This document shows positions 44,526-53,645 of a stretch of 64,000 nucleotides of DNA, in pieces. Below the pieces are notes generated by a model that did not search any database, was not told the origin of the DNA, and worked only from the letters and a program-made list of their open reading frames with translations. The translations under genes and the position numbers were made by a program. Numbering within the stretch: position 1 is the first letter of the stretch; every line of letters begins with the position of its first letter. Origin of the DNA: Pelagicoccus sp. SDUM812002 (GTDB taxonomy: Bacteria > Verrucomicrobiota > Verrucomicrobiia > Opitutales > Opitutaceae); the NCBI RefSeq assembly GCF_031127835.1, contig NZ_JARXHX010000017.1:1-64000 (forward strand), given 5' to 3'.

Positions 44526-46631
44526 TCAATGGATCGATACCATAGCCCACAACAGAAGGATCACCACGCCGACAGCTACCCAACTGCCGCCAAAGCCAAT
44601 GATGTCCATCCTGTCCGGTTTGGCGATCTCCCAGCTACTCTTGGGAAAGATCTTCTTTGCCTCACGCTCGGTCGGGTTCGCCGCTGCATGAGCGACTGCC
44701 AACTTGTCCGCTTCAGGCGTTGCCTGGACAGGGGTATAGATTTTAGCGAAGAAGTAGTCGAGGCGACGCTTGCTCACCGGCTGGGTGAGAAGCGAAACCA
44801 GAATCAGAATCACGAAGGGGAAGAATGCGTTGAAGAAGAATCGAGCCGCAACGAGCTGTGACTTCTTGAATCCAGTAAAGTCCACCCCGAACCAACTCAT
44901 CACCCAAAGCTCCGACTCGAAACGACCGATACCGATCAATGGCGAATTCGGATCCTCCGGATTTTGACGGGCCACCTTTTCGAAGAAGATACCCTTCGAT
45001 TCGATGAATATTTCCTTCTCGATCGAGTCGCCAACATTCTCCGCACGCCCCAAGGCGACGTCCTCGCTTAAGGCCGGAGCCTTGTACATGTGCGAGAAGG
45101 AGTCGGTCTGCTGAAGAAACGCTGGATTCGTGCGAGCCCAGTCCAAAGACATGAAAACGTTGGGGAGGATAGCGAAAATTGCGAAACACACTACGACCTC
45201 TACCATTACTGCCGTCTTAGTCAGGCGCCGCCAAATGAATCCCAGCCAAATCGGGGCTCCGAAAATTGCGGGAATAGAGATGAAATACTTGAAGAGCTCC
45301 AAGAGGTTATCGACGTAAACCGCCGCGCCGATTCCTCCGAACAAAGTGACTCCAATCACAGCCCGACCGACCGTGATGTAGTGCTTCTCAGTCTTGCCCG
45401 GACGAAACGGTTGATATAGGTTCTTGATAAAGAGAGCCGAATTCGAAACCGACAACGCATCCAGCGTCGACATATTCGCGGCCAAGATTCCCACCAACAT
45501 CAGTCCGATCGCTCCTGGAACCAAGAGGTCTCGACTCATGTAACCCCATGCCAAATCCGGATCGTGCAGCTTGCCGGCGTACAGCCCAACCGCTATCAAT
45601 CCCGCCAAGATCCAGGAGAGCATCAGCAAGCGTTTGAAGAACATACCGCCGATAATCCCGAAGCGGGCCGAGTTTTCATTAGTCGCCGAACCGGCCGTTT
45701 GCATATTTTGGGCTATTGCCACGATCGCCACTAGGTTCGAGCAGGCCATAGCGAAGATCGTGTACCAACCATACTCGCTTAACGATACCGAGCCAAACAA
45801 CTCGAACTTAAAGGCAGGCACCGCTGCATGCAGTCCCTCGAAGCCTCCCAATTTCGAGAGCCCCAGCGGTATCAGTATCATCGAAAACAATACAATCAGG
45901 AACCCTTGAATAACGTCAGTTATCGCCGCCGCACGGAAGCCTCCCATCATGGTGTACACCGCTACAATCAGGCCGTAAGCGAAATAGAACACCAAGGGAT
46001 CGGTGTAGGAATAGAACGAGCGCAGCTCGCCGCGTAGATTCTTTTGTTGAAGCACATCGTAACGAGCTTGCTGGACTTCCGTACGTTCGCTGATCGTCAA
46101 CGCATCCAGCTCGTGGTACTCGTTGAACTCCTCCACCGTCGTGCGTTGCTCCACCGTGAGCATCTCCGCCGGCTTCGGCGTGATCGCCATCATCGTCTTG
46201 CCGGCCACCATATAGCCGACACCGCCGCCTACAAACGCCATTAACAGCGTAAACACAGCGTAACTTCCGCCGAGAAACGGACTCTTGAAACGCTCCGTAA
46301 AATAGTCGCCTAGAGTTGTGAGGCGAACCCGACGGAAAAAGAGAGCCGTAAACCAATAAAACGGCGTCAAGAAGAGAACGAGAAACTGTATCCACATTCC
46401 CCCGACTCCCTGACGATAGGTTTCGCGCGTCACGGCGACTGCCTGGTCAGCATTGGTAGATGCCCCGAAATTTAGGAAAAACTGGTAGAACTTTCCCAAA
46501 GAACGCCCCGCGAGAAAAAACTCGTCGGTATCGCTATTTCCTTCACCGGCTTTCTTGCCGAGATACAAGATCACTACCAAGTAGATCAACAAAACTATAA
46601 TATCAAAAACGTGAAGTCCTAGAAATTGCAT
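44526..46631 (-). CDS. Sodium/solute symporter (SSS family)
   Basis: Inner-membrane Na+-driven transporter, probably for a sugar or sugar acid. The frame opens at 46811, but the first 60 residues are not protein-like. ATG 46631 (MQFLGLHVFDIIVLLIYLVVILYLG) starts in the first membrane helix as in SSS proteins. About 14 hydrophobic segments follow; DTDEFFLAGRSLGKFYQ and ILAANMSTLDALSVSNSALF are conserved SSS stretches. At 701 residues it is long because of a soluble loop (about 140-210) and another near 490-560. It is divergent from the glycosidase gene at 46836 with an operator-like site between. Confidence 0.9.
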   Translation of the reverse strand: MQFLGLHVFDIIVLLIYLVVILYLGKKAGEGNSDTDEFFLAGRSLGKFYQFFLNFGASTNADQAVAVTRETYRQGVGGMWIQFLVLFLTPFYWFTALFFRRVRLTTLGDYFTERFKSPFLGGSYAVFTLLMAFVGGGVGYMVAGKTMMAITPKPAEMLTVEQRTTVEEFNEYHELDALTISERTEVQQARYDVLQQKNLRGELRSFYSYTDPLVFYFAYGLIVAVYTMMGGFRAAAITDVIQGFLIVLFSMILIPLGLSKLGGFEGLHAAVPAFKFELFGSVSLSEYGWYTIFAMACSNLVAIVAIAQNMQTAGSATNENSARFGIIGGMFFKRLLMLSWILAGLIAVGLYAGKLHDPDLAWGYMSRDLLVPGAIGLMLVGILAANMSTLDALSVSNSALFIKNLYQPFRPGKTEKHYITVGRAVIGVTLFGGIGAAVYVDNLLELFKYFISIPAIFGAPIWLGFIWRRLTKTAVMVEVVVCFAIFAILPNVFMSLDWARTNPAFLQQTDSFSHMYKAPALSEDVALGRAENVGDSIEKEIFIESKGIFFEKVARQNPEDPNSPLIGIGRFESELWVMSWFGVDFTGFKKSQLVAARFFFNAFFPFVILILVSLLTQPVSKRRLDYFFAKIYTPVQATPEADKLAVAHAAANPTEREAKKIFPKSSWEIAKPDRMDIIGFGGSWVAVGVVILLLWAMVSIH

Positions 46632-46761
46632 GAAAGAGGAGTAATGTAAGATAAACAGGGATTTTGGAACCACTTCGGCTGCGTCGGCAAACCAAGGTAG
46701 AACACTGAGATTCGGCAGAGTGTCACCAATCCAGCCCACGTAAACAACCGATCTGAACGAT

Positions 46762-46774
46762 GTACGGTAAAACG
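46762..46774. promoter_or_regulatory. Candidate operator, GTACGGTAAAACG
   Basis: On the minus strand CGTTTTACCGTAC fits the shared motif. It is 62-74 bases upstream of the glycosidase start (46836) and about 131 bases upstream of the symporter start (46631). Confidence 0.4.
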
Positions 46775-46835
46775 GGCCTCGCCTTGGTCTCGACCCCGAA
46801 ACACAGGACAACCAAGGTCATTTTTTTTTCGCTCT

Positions 46836-48419
46836 ATGCAAAACCTGACCTACACCAAGACCGGCCAACCGGAATTCGACAGCCTCTTCCCCAAAATTCG
46901 AGCCTTCCTCGAAAAGGACACCATGGAGATGCTGATCGATGGAGACGAGATTCGTGGGTACCGCTCCCCGGATACGCCAGCCGTCTGGATTCGCGACCAC
47001 AGTGACATCATGCGAGGGGCACGTTTCTTCGAGCAAGACCTCACCTCCGCTGTAACCCATTTCGCCGACACTCAAGCCCGCAACGGACGTATTTTCGACT
47101 ACTTCACCGTAAAACCGGAGAAAGTCCCTTGCGAGAAAGAGAACTGGACCAAGTACGTGCGCGTCCCCGTGGAAGCCGACGTAGAATACCGCTTCATCAA
47201 AGCCACGTTCCTCGCTTGGCAAGCGACCGGAGACGACTTTTGGATGGCATCCCTAATCCCATCCATGGAGCGGGCGCTCAACTATGCCTTCACCCATCCC
47301 TGGCGCTGGGATCCAGAAACCCAGTTGGTCAAGCGGCCTTACACCATCGACTCGTGGGACTTCGCCTACTCCGCCGGCAGCCACGATTGGTTACAGTTCC
47401 AGATCGATGAAAACACCTTTTGGGGAATCATGCACGGCGACAACAGCGGCTTCTACGAAGCGTGCCTCCTGCTGGCCAAAATGCTGGCCAAAGATCGACA
47501 GCCGCAAAAAGCCGCCCACTGGACAAGCTTCGCCCAAGGCCTCAAGAAACGCATGAACGAAGTTTGCTGGAACGGCCGCTTCTACACCCACTTCGTCAAG
47601 CAAACACCCGTCGAAATCGACGGAGTCGACGAAGCCAACCAACTTAGCTTTAGCAACCCCATGAACGTGAACCGCGGGGTATGCAGCCACCAGCAAGCAG
47701 TGTCCTTGCTAAATGAATACCAACAGCGGAACGCCGACGGAAACGCCTTCGCGGAATGGTACTCCATCACCCCCGCCTTTCCCGACGGCATCTTCGGCGA
47801 GGAAAAGATCGTAGCCGGCGCCTACTGCAACGGCGGCATCATGCCGCTCGTCGGTGGCGAGCTGGCCCGAGCCTACCTTGAGCACGGATTCGAAGCCCAA
47901 GGCATCGAAACCCTCAAAAGATACCACGAACTCATTTCCAAGGATAACGAAACCTACCTCTGGTACTTCCCAGACGGATCCGCCTCTAGCATCGATACCA
48001 GCACTAGCCCCGACGCCATGCCGACTGACGGCTGGGGCTCCAGCTCCATGCTGCACGGCTTCATCGAAGGGTTGGTCGGGATCCAGGATCAACAAAGCCT
48101 CCTTCAGGATATCGTCTTCAGCCCCCGCTGGTACGCAGCCGGCATCAGCGAAGCGGAAGCGAGCGTCGGCTACGAATGCTCCGGCTCCCAGTTCCAATAT
48201 TCGTACAAAGAAAATACCGACAGCGTTTCCCTCTCCCTCAACGCTAAACAAAGCCATTGTAGGTGCCACCTTCTCATCCCGGAGGGTGCAACCGTGGCCC
48301 AAGTACAAGCAAGTAAAGAATCGATCAACTTCCAACAAACAAACGTGCAATCGAGCAACTACATCGATTTCAACTGTCAGGTTTACGACGGCACGGACAT
48401 CAGGGTCGAGTTCAAGTAA
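46836..48419 (+). CDS. Putative six-hairpin glycosidase (MGH1/GH63-like)
   Basis: A 527-residue protein with the look of an (alpha/alpha)6-barrel glycosidase. Typical segments are VWIRDHSDIMRGARFFE, WDPETQLVKRPYTIDSWDF and GFYEACLLLAKML, ending in a short beta domain. WIRDHSD is a good candidate for the catalytic Asp region. No signal peptide is visible, so it probably acts in the cytosol on imported oligosaccharides. It shares a divergent promoter region with a symporter gene, which links import and cleavage. Terminator at 48605-48637. Confidence 0.72.
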   Translation: MQNLTYTKTGQPEFDSLFPKIRAFLEKDTMEMLIDGDEIRGYRSPDTPAVWIRDHSDIMRGARFFEQDLTSAVTHFADTQARNGRIFDYFTVKPEKVPCEKENWTKYVRVPVEADVEYRFIKATFLAWQATGDDFWMASLIPSMERALNYAFTHPWRWDPETQLVKRPYTIDSWDFAYSAGSHDWLQFQIDENTFWGIMHGDNSGFYEACLLLAKMLAKDRQPQKAAHWTSFAQGLKKRMNEVCWNGRFYTHFVKQTPVEIDGVDEANQLSFSNPMNVNRGVCSHQQAVSLLNEYQQRNADGNAFAEWYSITPAFPDGIFGEEKIVAGAYCNGGIMPLVGGELARAYLEHGFEAQGIETLKRYHELISKDNETYLWYFPDGSASSIDTSTSPDAMPTDGWGSSSMLHGFIEGLVGIQDQQSLLQDIVFSPRWYAAGISEAEASVGYECSGSQFQYSYKENTDSVSLSLNAKQSHCRCHLLIPEGATVAQVQASKESINFQQTNVQSSNYIDFNCQVYDGTDIRVEFK

Positions 48420-48480
48420 CGACGAGCCGCGCTACCTCCCCAAAGGTAGGGCTGGCGCTACGCTGTTAAGTCCGAATCCA

Positions 48481-48509
48481 GTAGGGTGCGGCGCTTGCGC
48501 CGTCCCGCG
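48481..48509. repeat. GC-rich REP-like palindrome, family 2, copy 3
   Basis: GTAGGGTGCGGCGCTTGCGC plus CGTCCCGCG is the reverse complement of 4-32 with about two differences. A partial relative (GTAGGGCTGGCGCT) sits about 34 bases upstream. Confidence 0.55.
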
Positions 48510-48604
48510 GAAAGCTGATCACAGTAACCCGCCACCCCATGGTAGGATCCGTCACCCTCTGCACTACGACGACTCACCAAGAACCCGCCCCTCCCCAAAG
48601 CTAG

Positions 48605-48637
48605 AAGGCCGGAGCAAAAAAGCTCCGGCCTTATTTT
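48605..48637 (+). terminator. Rho-independent terminator of the glycosidase gene
   Basis: An 11-base perfect stem (AAGGCCGGAGC / GCTCCGGCCTT) with an A6 loop is followed by ATTTTAT. It lies about 190 bases past the stop codon. Confidence 0.8.
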
Positions 48638-48734
48638 ATGGACGATCCCCCAAGAAGGCGTCCTACCCAAAATTCAATACGATCAAAAAACAATCCAACG
48701 AGTGTAACTTAATTTCAAATACGTCTCACGGCGA

Positions 48735-50435
48735 TCAACGATACGCATTCCTATCCACCGGATCCGACCCCTGCAGGTAGCGTTGCTTATAAGTCTGCTC
48801 GCTGGCCGCCAGCTTCAGAAAAACGTCGAGCGAAACCACCTCCATTTCCTCGGAAACGCCTTCCAGAATATCCGCCACGCGATCGATCGTCGTAGATTCG
48901 CGCACGTGGATCAGCAGAAAATAAGGCCGTTTCCGATTCAATTGAATCAGCTCCTCCAAATCCGCGATCGCTTCCTCCGTCGGACGGTGCAAGCCCAAAT
49001 AATAGTCGTACGAAACCATCGGCCGTTCCCCGCGCAAATCGAAGGTGCGAGCCGAACCGTAGCCGTTGATGAAACCAATCACCCCCGGAAAGGCCTTATA
49101 GTAGCGGTCTACTAAACTTTTTGGCAAATCAGTGTTGCCCACATGCCGATTCCCTTCCGAGTAATCCATGATCTCCATCACCCGCAGATCCAGCGCTTCC
49201 ATCAACTCTTCCGCCTCGTCCATCAAAGGCCAGAATCGGCGTTCGGGAATCGGCTTAGGATACATGTAGCCGGGTCCGGATAGACCCGCTATAAAGTAGT
49301 CGTTAGGCGTGGCAGCTTCCGCAAAGTACTGCAAGGCAGCCGGTGACGTTCGACTCCAACTCATGGATACCTGCCAAGCATACGGAATGCGACCGCGACC
49401 GGGCTTCGTCCATGCCCCTATCCCCATGCTGTCCGTTTGGACGAGCGAAACGTAAACGGTCTCCTCGGCATCAAGCGTCTCCTCTGGCGCTACGTTGTGG
49501 TTATTTTTGAATACAAAGTCGTCTGTGAAGGGAATCTGGCAATTGAAGCTGATATTCGGCAGGCTGTTAAGTCCTTCCATCTTCAAGCCATAGCTCGAGA
49601 TCAGACTCACGTGCTGCCCTTCCGTATCCTTCCCGTAGGAATGCCAACCCATTATCGTCGCATCCGGATTCAGCTCGCTAAGAATCTTGTTGTGCAAGGC
49701 CAGCTCCGCTTCGTCTTCCGGGCTGGCCGACAAGTCGCAAAAGAACGCCTCCCGATAAATCCCATAATCTGCGAGCCCCGGCTCCATGCGCGAACCGTGA
49801 GCTCCGCCCATCCAGATCACCACATCCTTGCTGGTCTTTCCCCAGTATCGGTCGTAGGCGATCTCATAAATCTCCGCATCGTCCATACCTCGAAAATCTC
49901 CCCGCAGGTCTGCAACCGGTTTCAATCCCGCTGCTTCAGCCAAGGGGATCAAATCTTCGTTCACCGCGATCGCGTTCTGCAACCCGCAAACCGTAAAGGC
50001 TACAATCAAAGACGTTCTCACCTCCTTGTCCCAAACCACGTAACCGCTAACCTTCGAAGCATGTTCAGCCAGCGCCGCCTCCGCGCTGCCCAAGTCCTTG
50101 AAGTCAAAGCCGTGACGCGACTCGTAAAAGCCCTTCAGCTCACCGGTGATCTTCCAAGGCCAAGATTCTGGATACAGAAAATACAACTCCGGACCGCCCT
50201 TGTTGACCACTCCTTGCAGCGAGATAAGCATCGCCTTCTCCGGCAGATCCCCGTCCAGACGCCAATCCGCGTCAAATTCTAGCACGCTCGCGTCCTTCGC
50301 CTGAGCCGTCCCTAAAAAGCCAACGACCAAGTATGCAAACACCGCAAGCCATGCCGCTCTTCCTTTCCACATCTTCATGGCTAACTCCCTGAAAACGTTC
50401 TTCCGCGGATCTCGTTTTAACAAATCCATGTTCAT
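48735..50435 (-). CDS. GxGYxYP-domain protein without the N-terminal domain
   Basis: A 566-residue exported protein of the GxGYxYP family. The naming motif appears as GPGYMYP (SGPGYMYPKPIP); VVWDKEVRTSLIVAFTV and IGAWTKPGRGRIPYAWQVS align closely with the protein at 22686-24806. It lacks that protein's N-terminal beta domain, which is encoded separately just upstream. ATG 50435 has AAGGAG five bases upstream and overlaps the previous stop (ATGA). A second in-frame ATG at 50378 also has AGGGAG upstream and would put the signal peptide (WLAVFAYLVVGFLGTAQA) at the very N-terminus, so either start is possible. Function unproven, probably carbohydrate-active. Confidence 0.82.
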   Translation of the reverse strand: MNMDLLKRDPRKNVFRELAMKMWKGRAAWLAVFAYLVVGFLGTAQAKDASVLEFDADWRLDGDLPEKAMLISLQGVVNKGGPELYFLYPESWPWKITGELKGFYESRHGFDFKDLGSAEAALAEHASKVSGYVVWDKEVRTSLIVAFTVCGLQNAIAVNEDLIPLAEAAGLKPVADLRGDFRGMDDAEIYEIAYDRYWGKTSKDVVIWMGGAHGSRMEPGLADYGIYREAFFCDLSASPEDEAELALHNKILSELNPDATIMGWHSYGKDTEGQHVSLISSYGLKMEGLNSLPNISFNCQIPFTDDFVFKNNHNVAPEETLDAEETVYVSLVQTDSMGIGAWTKPGRGRIPYAWQVSMSWSRTSPAALQYFAEAATPNDYFIAGLSGPGYMYPKPIPERRFWPLMDEAEELMEALDLRVMEIMDYSEGNRHVGNTDLPKSLVDRYYKAFPGVIGFINGYGSARTFDLRGERPMVSYDYYLGLHRPTEEAIADLEELIQLNRKRPYFLLIHVRESTTIDRVADILEGVSEEMEVVSLDVFLKLAASEQTYKQRYLQGSDPVDRNAYR

Positions 50436-50953
50436 CGCTCCTTGTTAAAAACCTGCAAGATAGGACGCGGACGAGTCGAACGCAGCTCCATCACCACCAA
50501 CTGATCCCCGTCGGACGACACGCGAAACTCCTTATGAGAACGCACATTCGTCGCTCCTTGCGACGTATCCAGTATGTAGTTACAATACAGCACAAGCGTG
50601 CGTCCTTCGTCCAAAAACTCTGCATCAATCTCCATTGTACGGTTCCCGCCTATGTAGGCTCCAATATGGCGATTCCCGGTCCAGAGATCGATTGGCACTT
50701 TGTTTCGCGGTTTATCTAAATCGAGCTCGTAGCGCTGCGTCGCCCGTCGCCGGCCTGTCGTGTGCAGTTCTTCAATTAAAACCTTGCCTGCCTCCACCTC
50801 GATTTCCAGATGGATGCTGCGCCACGGATCGAAGGCAGAACTCAACTCCTTGTCGATCACCCATCGTCCCTCAAACTGCGGGCTTCCCTGCATCGATGAC
50901 GCAGCGATTATCGATACCAAGATAAATAAGGAGGAGAGAGCGACTTTCTGCAT
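50432..50953 (-). CDS. Exported beta-domain protein, stand-alone equivalent of the GxGYxYP N-terminal domain
   Basis: A 173-residue protein with a signal peptide (LSSLFILVSIIAASSMQG) and a single beta-rich domain. FEGRWVIDKELSSAFDPWRS and VEAGKVLIEEL line up with GKWVLIENESSNLDLYG and VEAGKVLLVETWG of the fused protein at 22686-24806, and the R-x-x-x-x-S-x-x-D pattern near the end also matches. It overlaps the GxGYxYP gene by 4 bases, so the two halves are probably made in equal amounts and may form a complex. Lipocalin-like fold is possible. Confidence 0.75.
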   Translation of the reverse strand: MQKVALSSLFILVSIIAASSMQGSPQFEGRWVIDKELSSAFDPWRSIHLEIEVEAGKVLIEELHTTGRRRATQRYELDLDKPRNKVPIDLWTGNRHIGAYIGGNRTMEIDAEFLDEGRTLVLYCNYILDTSQGATNVRSHKEFRVSSDGDQLVVMELRSTRPRPILQVFNKER

Positions 50954-51000
50954 ACCGAAGCAGATCTATCCATTTCCACGATCAAGCACACCACCGCGAC

Positions 51001-51015
51001 GTTTTACGGTCAAAC
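51001..51015. promoter_or_regulatory. Candidate operator, GTTTTACGGTCAAAC
   Basis: Near-palindrome of the shared type, midway between the divergent starts at 50953 and 51062 (about 47 bases from each). Confidence 0.5.
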
Positions 51016-51061
51016 AGAGGCGCTATGTAATGCGAGCCGAGTCCCATGCACTCTCTCAGCC

Positions 51062-51838
51062 GTGCCCAGCAATAAAATCATCGACGTCCACGCTCACCCC
51101 ATCTTCTTTGGCAAAGGCAGTAGCAAACCGGAAGTCGACAAGCTCGTCAGCTATTCGAAATCCTTAGGTATCGATAAAATGGTCTGCCTCGGCGACGTGC
51201 TCGTGCACGGTCCCAGTCCGAGTGCCAAACAATTGACAGCTATCAACGAGCAAACCCGCCAGCTCCTCACCTGGTACCCTGACTTCTTCATCGGCTTCTG
51301 TTACCTCAATCCCACCCTCGGAGAAAAACGCTTGCGAGCAGAACTCGATCGCTGCCTCAACGCTGGGTTTCAAGGCATCAAACTCGAAATCGCCAACAAC
51401 GCTCGCGACCCCATCATGAAGCCGCTCATGCGAGCAGCCGCTCACTACCAAATACCGGTTCTCCAACATACCTGGGACACTCTCGGCAAACCCATGCGCC
51501 GTACGCACAGCGATCCGCGAGACACCTGCCTGCTGGCCCATCGTTTCCCCGACACAAAGGTTATCATGGCCCACCTTTACGGCTTCGGCATGCGCGGCGT
51601 CCTCGAAGCCCAAAACCTGCCCAACCTCTATATCGACACCTCCAGCTGCCTTCCATTCGCCGGACTCCTTGAGTATGCCGTGGAGAAGCTGGGGCCCGAG
51701 CGTATCCTTTACGGCTCCGACATCCCGATCCGCGAACTCGGCCAATGCATCGGACGCATCACCGGATCCGATATCCCTGCTGCTGCCAAAACGCAGATCC
51801 TGTATTCAAATGCTAATACGCTTTTCAACCTTGCCTAG
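51062..51838 (+). CDS. Amidohydrolase-family (amidohydrolase_2) TIM barrel
   Basis: Metal-dependent hydrolase, lactonase or decarboxylase-like protein of 258 residues with a GTG start. The HxH metal motif is VHAH (His10, His12). ILQHTWDT and VIMAHLYGFG supply further His ligands. LYGSDIPIRE carries the terminal Asp. Sugar-lactone hydrolysis would suit the setting but is inference. It is followed after 3 bases by a related gene. Confidence 0.87.
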   Translation: MPSNKIIDVHAHPIFFGKGSSKPEVDKLVSYSKSLGIDKMVCLGDVLVHGPSPSAKQLTAINEQTRQLLTWYPDFFIGFCYLNPTLGEKRLRAELDRCLNAGFQGIKLEIANNARDPIMKPLMRAAAHYQIPVLQHTWDTLGKPMRRTHSDPRDTCLLAHRFPDTKVIMAHLYGFGMRGVLEAQNLPNLYIDTSSCLPFAGLLEYAVEKLGPERILYGSDIPIRELGQCIGRITGSDIPAAAKTQILYSNANTLFNLA

Positions 51839-51841
51839 GCC

Positions 51842-52600
51842 ATGACCTTTACCGACTGCAATCTATCCTTCGGGCACTGGCCCTTCGCACGACTCCCAAA
51901 ACGCAGCCTCCCGCAGCTAGTGGCCCACCTGGAGCAGCACAAGATCAAGCACGGTCTCGTTTCCTACCTAGAAACCCTCTTCGTACCCGACCCCGATCCC
52001 GCTAATCGCGAACTCCTACAGTCCTGCAAACGCCTCCCTAGTCTCACCCCCGTCCCCGTTCTCAACCTCAGCCTCCCCAATTGGCGAGAAAGCCTCGAAA
52101 CCTACCGAGCGAAGACTGAGCTAAAGGCGGTCAAACTGTATCCAAATTTTCATAACTATTCTCTCCGGTCGAAAAACTGCGCTCGACTGACCGAATACTT
52201 AGCGGACACAAACATACGCCTCATCATCAACGTTCGCATGCTCGACGAACGCCACCAGTACCACGGCCTCAAAATCAAAGGCGTCAGCGTGAAGCAGCTG
52301 ATCGCCTACGCCCAACGCTTCCCTGACTTCAAATTCCTTTGCACCGGCCTCTTCCGACCCGAGATCCTCGAACTCGCCGACTCCTGTCCCAATCTCTGCA
52401 CCGACCTCTCCTTCGCCGACTGGCACGACCTCGTTCACGGCCTGCTAGAAGTTATGAGCCCCGACCGTCTCTTCTTCGGCTCACACACCCCGCTCATGGT
52501 CACGGAAGCCAATACCTACAAGCTCCAGGCCTCCAACATCACCACCGCTCTGAAAACGCAAATCGCTAGCGGCAACGCCAAACGTTTTTTTCGCCTCTAA
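51842..52600 (+). CDS. Amidohydrolase-like TIM-barrel protein, divergent
   Basis: A 252-residue protein with the same overall plan as its neighbour. It starts TDCNLSFGHWPF where the HxH motif should be, so the two N-terminal His ligands are not conserved. Later parts (AVKLYPNFHNYSL, RLFFGSHTPLMV) still fit the fold. It is probably co-translated with the 51062 gene and may be a partner subunit or have a different metal dependence. Confidence 0.75.
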   Translation: MTFTDCNLSFGHWPFARLPKRSLPQLVAHLEQHKIKHGLVSYLETLFVPDPDPANRELLQSCKRLPSLTPVPVLNLSLPNWRESLETYRAKTELKAVKLYPNFHNYSLRSKNCARLTEYLADTNIRLIINVRMLDERHQYHGLKIKGVSVKQLIAYAQRFPDFKFLCTGLFRPEILELADSCPNLCTDLSFADWHDLVHGLLEVMSPDRLFFGSHTPLMVTEANTYKLQASNITTALKTQIASGNAKRFFRL

Positions 52601-52980
52601 CAACCTGCGCCCGCAATTGGCTGCGTGCCCCGAAAACGCCTACTGCGAATCGAAGGCGGCGTAACGACCAGCGTATGCACGGCCAAGGAGAAGTGAACAG
52701 AGCCCGCCCTTGAGCAAGCATTTGCCCTGTTCCTCAGTCGGTTAAGCCCATAAATCGCGTTCACCATCCCTGATCGCTCGGGAAAACGCAGCAATACGGC
52801 TTTTCAATCGTTACCGGTGCAGACTGCTCGCGACCTTGTCGATCGAGACTTCTCCATCGAATTGCTGCAGCCACTAGCGGTCCCAGGGTAAAACGAAGCC
52901 CGAGCCGGAACGGCACCCACGCAAGGGCACACAAGACGCTCACAAAAAACTCAAAAATTGAAAGACAGGCTCCATTAGCT
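52601..52980. other. Gap without a supported gene
   Basis: A 380-base stretch. The only notable item is GGTAAAACG near 52887, a half-site of the shared operator. Two minus-strand frames of 60-65 residues (52597-52794, 52761-52943) have no start signals or recognisable domains. Confidence 0.5.
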
Positions 52981-53475
52981 ATGAAAACGTATCCTAAAAC
53001 ATTCTCACATATCGGACTCTCCGTCCCAAACCTGGAAGAAGCCGTCGCCTTCTACGAAAACGTGATGGGCTGGTACACGATCAAGAAACCGACCGAGGTC
53101 AAAGAGGAGGCCGAGACCGCAATCGGAAAGATGTGCATCGACGTTTTCGGCGAAGGCTGGGAGTCGTTCAAGATCGCGCACGTTTCCACCGGCGATAAGA
53201 TCGGCATCGAAATGTTCGAGTTTAAGAACAATCAGAAGCCAGACGAATTCGAATACTGGAAAACGGGAACGTTCCATTTCTGCGTGCAAGACCCCAATAT
53301 TGAAGAACTCGTGGAAAAGATTGTCGCTCACGGAGGGAAGCAGCGCATGCCAATCCGAGAATACTATCCAAACGAAAAACCGTTCAAGATGGTTTACGTC
53401 GAGGATCCCTTTGGCCTCGTTTTCGAAATCTACACGCACAGCTACGAGCTGACCTATTCGCAAGGTGCTTACTGA
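52981..53475 (+). CDS. VOC-family (glyoxalase/dioxygenase fold) protein
   Basis: A 164-residue metal-dependent enzyme of the vicinal oxygen chelate superfamily. The paired beta-alpha-beta modules give metal ligands His10, Glu80 (MFEF), His99 (FHFCVQD) and Glu149 (GLVFEIY). All four are present, so it is probably active as an isomerase, lyase or dioxygenase on a small keto or hydroxy compound. It lies between the amidohydrolase pair and the symporter-lyase operon. Confidence 0.9.
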   Translation: MKTYPKTFSHIGLSVPNLEEAVAFYENVMGWYTIKKPTEVKEEAETAIGKMCIDVFGEGWESFKIAHVSTGDKIGIEMFEFKNNQKPDEFEYWKTGTFHFCVQDPNIEELVEKIVAHGGKQRMPIREYYPNEKPFKMVYVEDPFGLVFEIYTHSYELTYSQGAY

Positions 53476-53567
53476 AGGAGAAAGGCTGGCCAATGTCGCA
53501 AACCCGTTCCTCGCGGCTCGCGTTGCCTGGCATCGTCCCCAGCAAACACGGAAAACGGACGTGGGCT

Positions 53568-53586
53568 GCGGTTTACCATAAACCGC
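53568..53586. promoter_or_regulatory. Perfect operator-like palindrome upstream of symporter-lyase operon
   Basis: GCGGTTTACCATAAACCGC: 8-base perfect arms GCGGTTTA and TAAACCGC with CCA between. It is 60-78 bases upstream of the symporter ATG at 53646. Arms and spacing match the palindrome at 41988-42006. Confidence 0.65.
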
Positions 53587-53645
53587 CGACTCCGTCACCG
53601 TTCGAGAAAAAGTCCGATTAAATGATGATCCTTTCCTAGATCATC

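Larger units (their letters stand above)
48420..48734. other. Gap with repeat and terminator, no gene seen
   Basis: Between convergent genes. It contains a partial family 2 repeat near 48446, a full copy at 48481-48509 and the terminator at 48605-48637. No credible coding sequence. Confidence 0.6.

Noticed and set aside
46632-46811. 60-residue N-terminal extension of the symporter
   Set aside because: The extension is not hydrophobic or conserved in style, would cover the divergent promoter, and ATG 46631 starts right at the first membrane helix.
49437-50282. 281-residue plus-strand open frame
   Set aside because: Antisense to the second GxGYxYP gene; equivalent to the shadow frame over the first one.
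52597-52943. Two small minus-strand frames in the 52.6-53.0 kb gap
   Set aside because: Low-complexity Arg-rich translations without ribosome binding sites or recognisable domains.
53005-53598. 197-residue minus-strand frame
   Set aside because: Antisense to the VOC gene, whose four metal ligands support the plus-strand reading.
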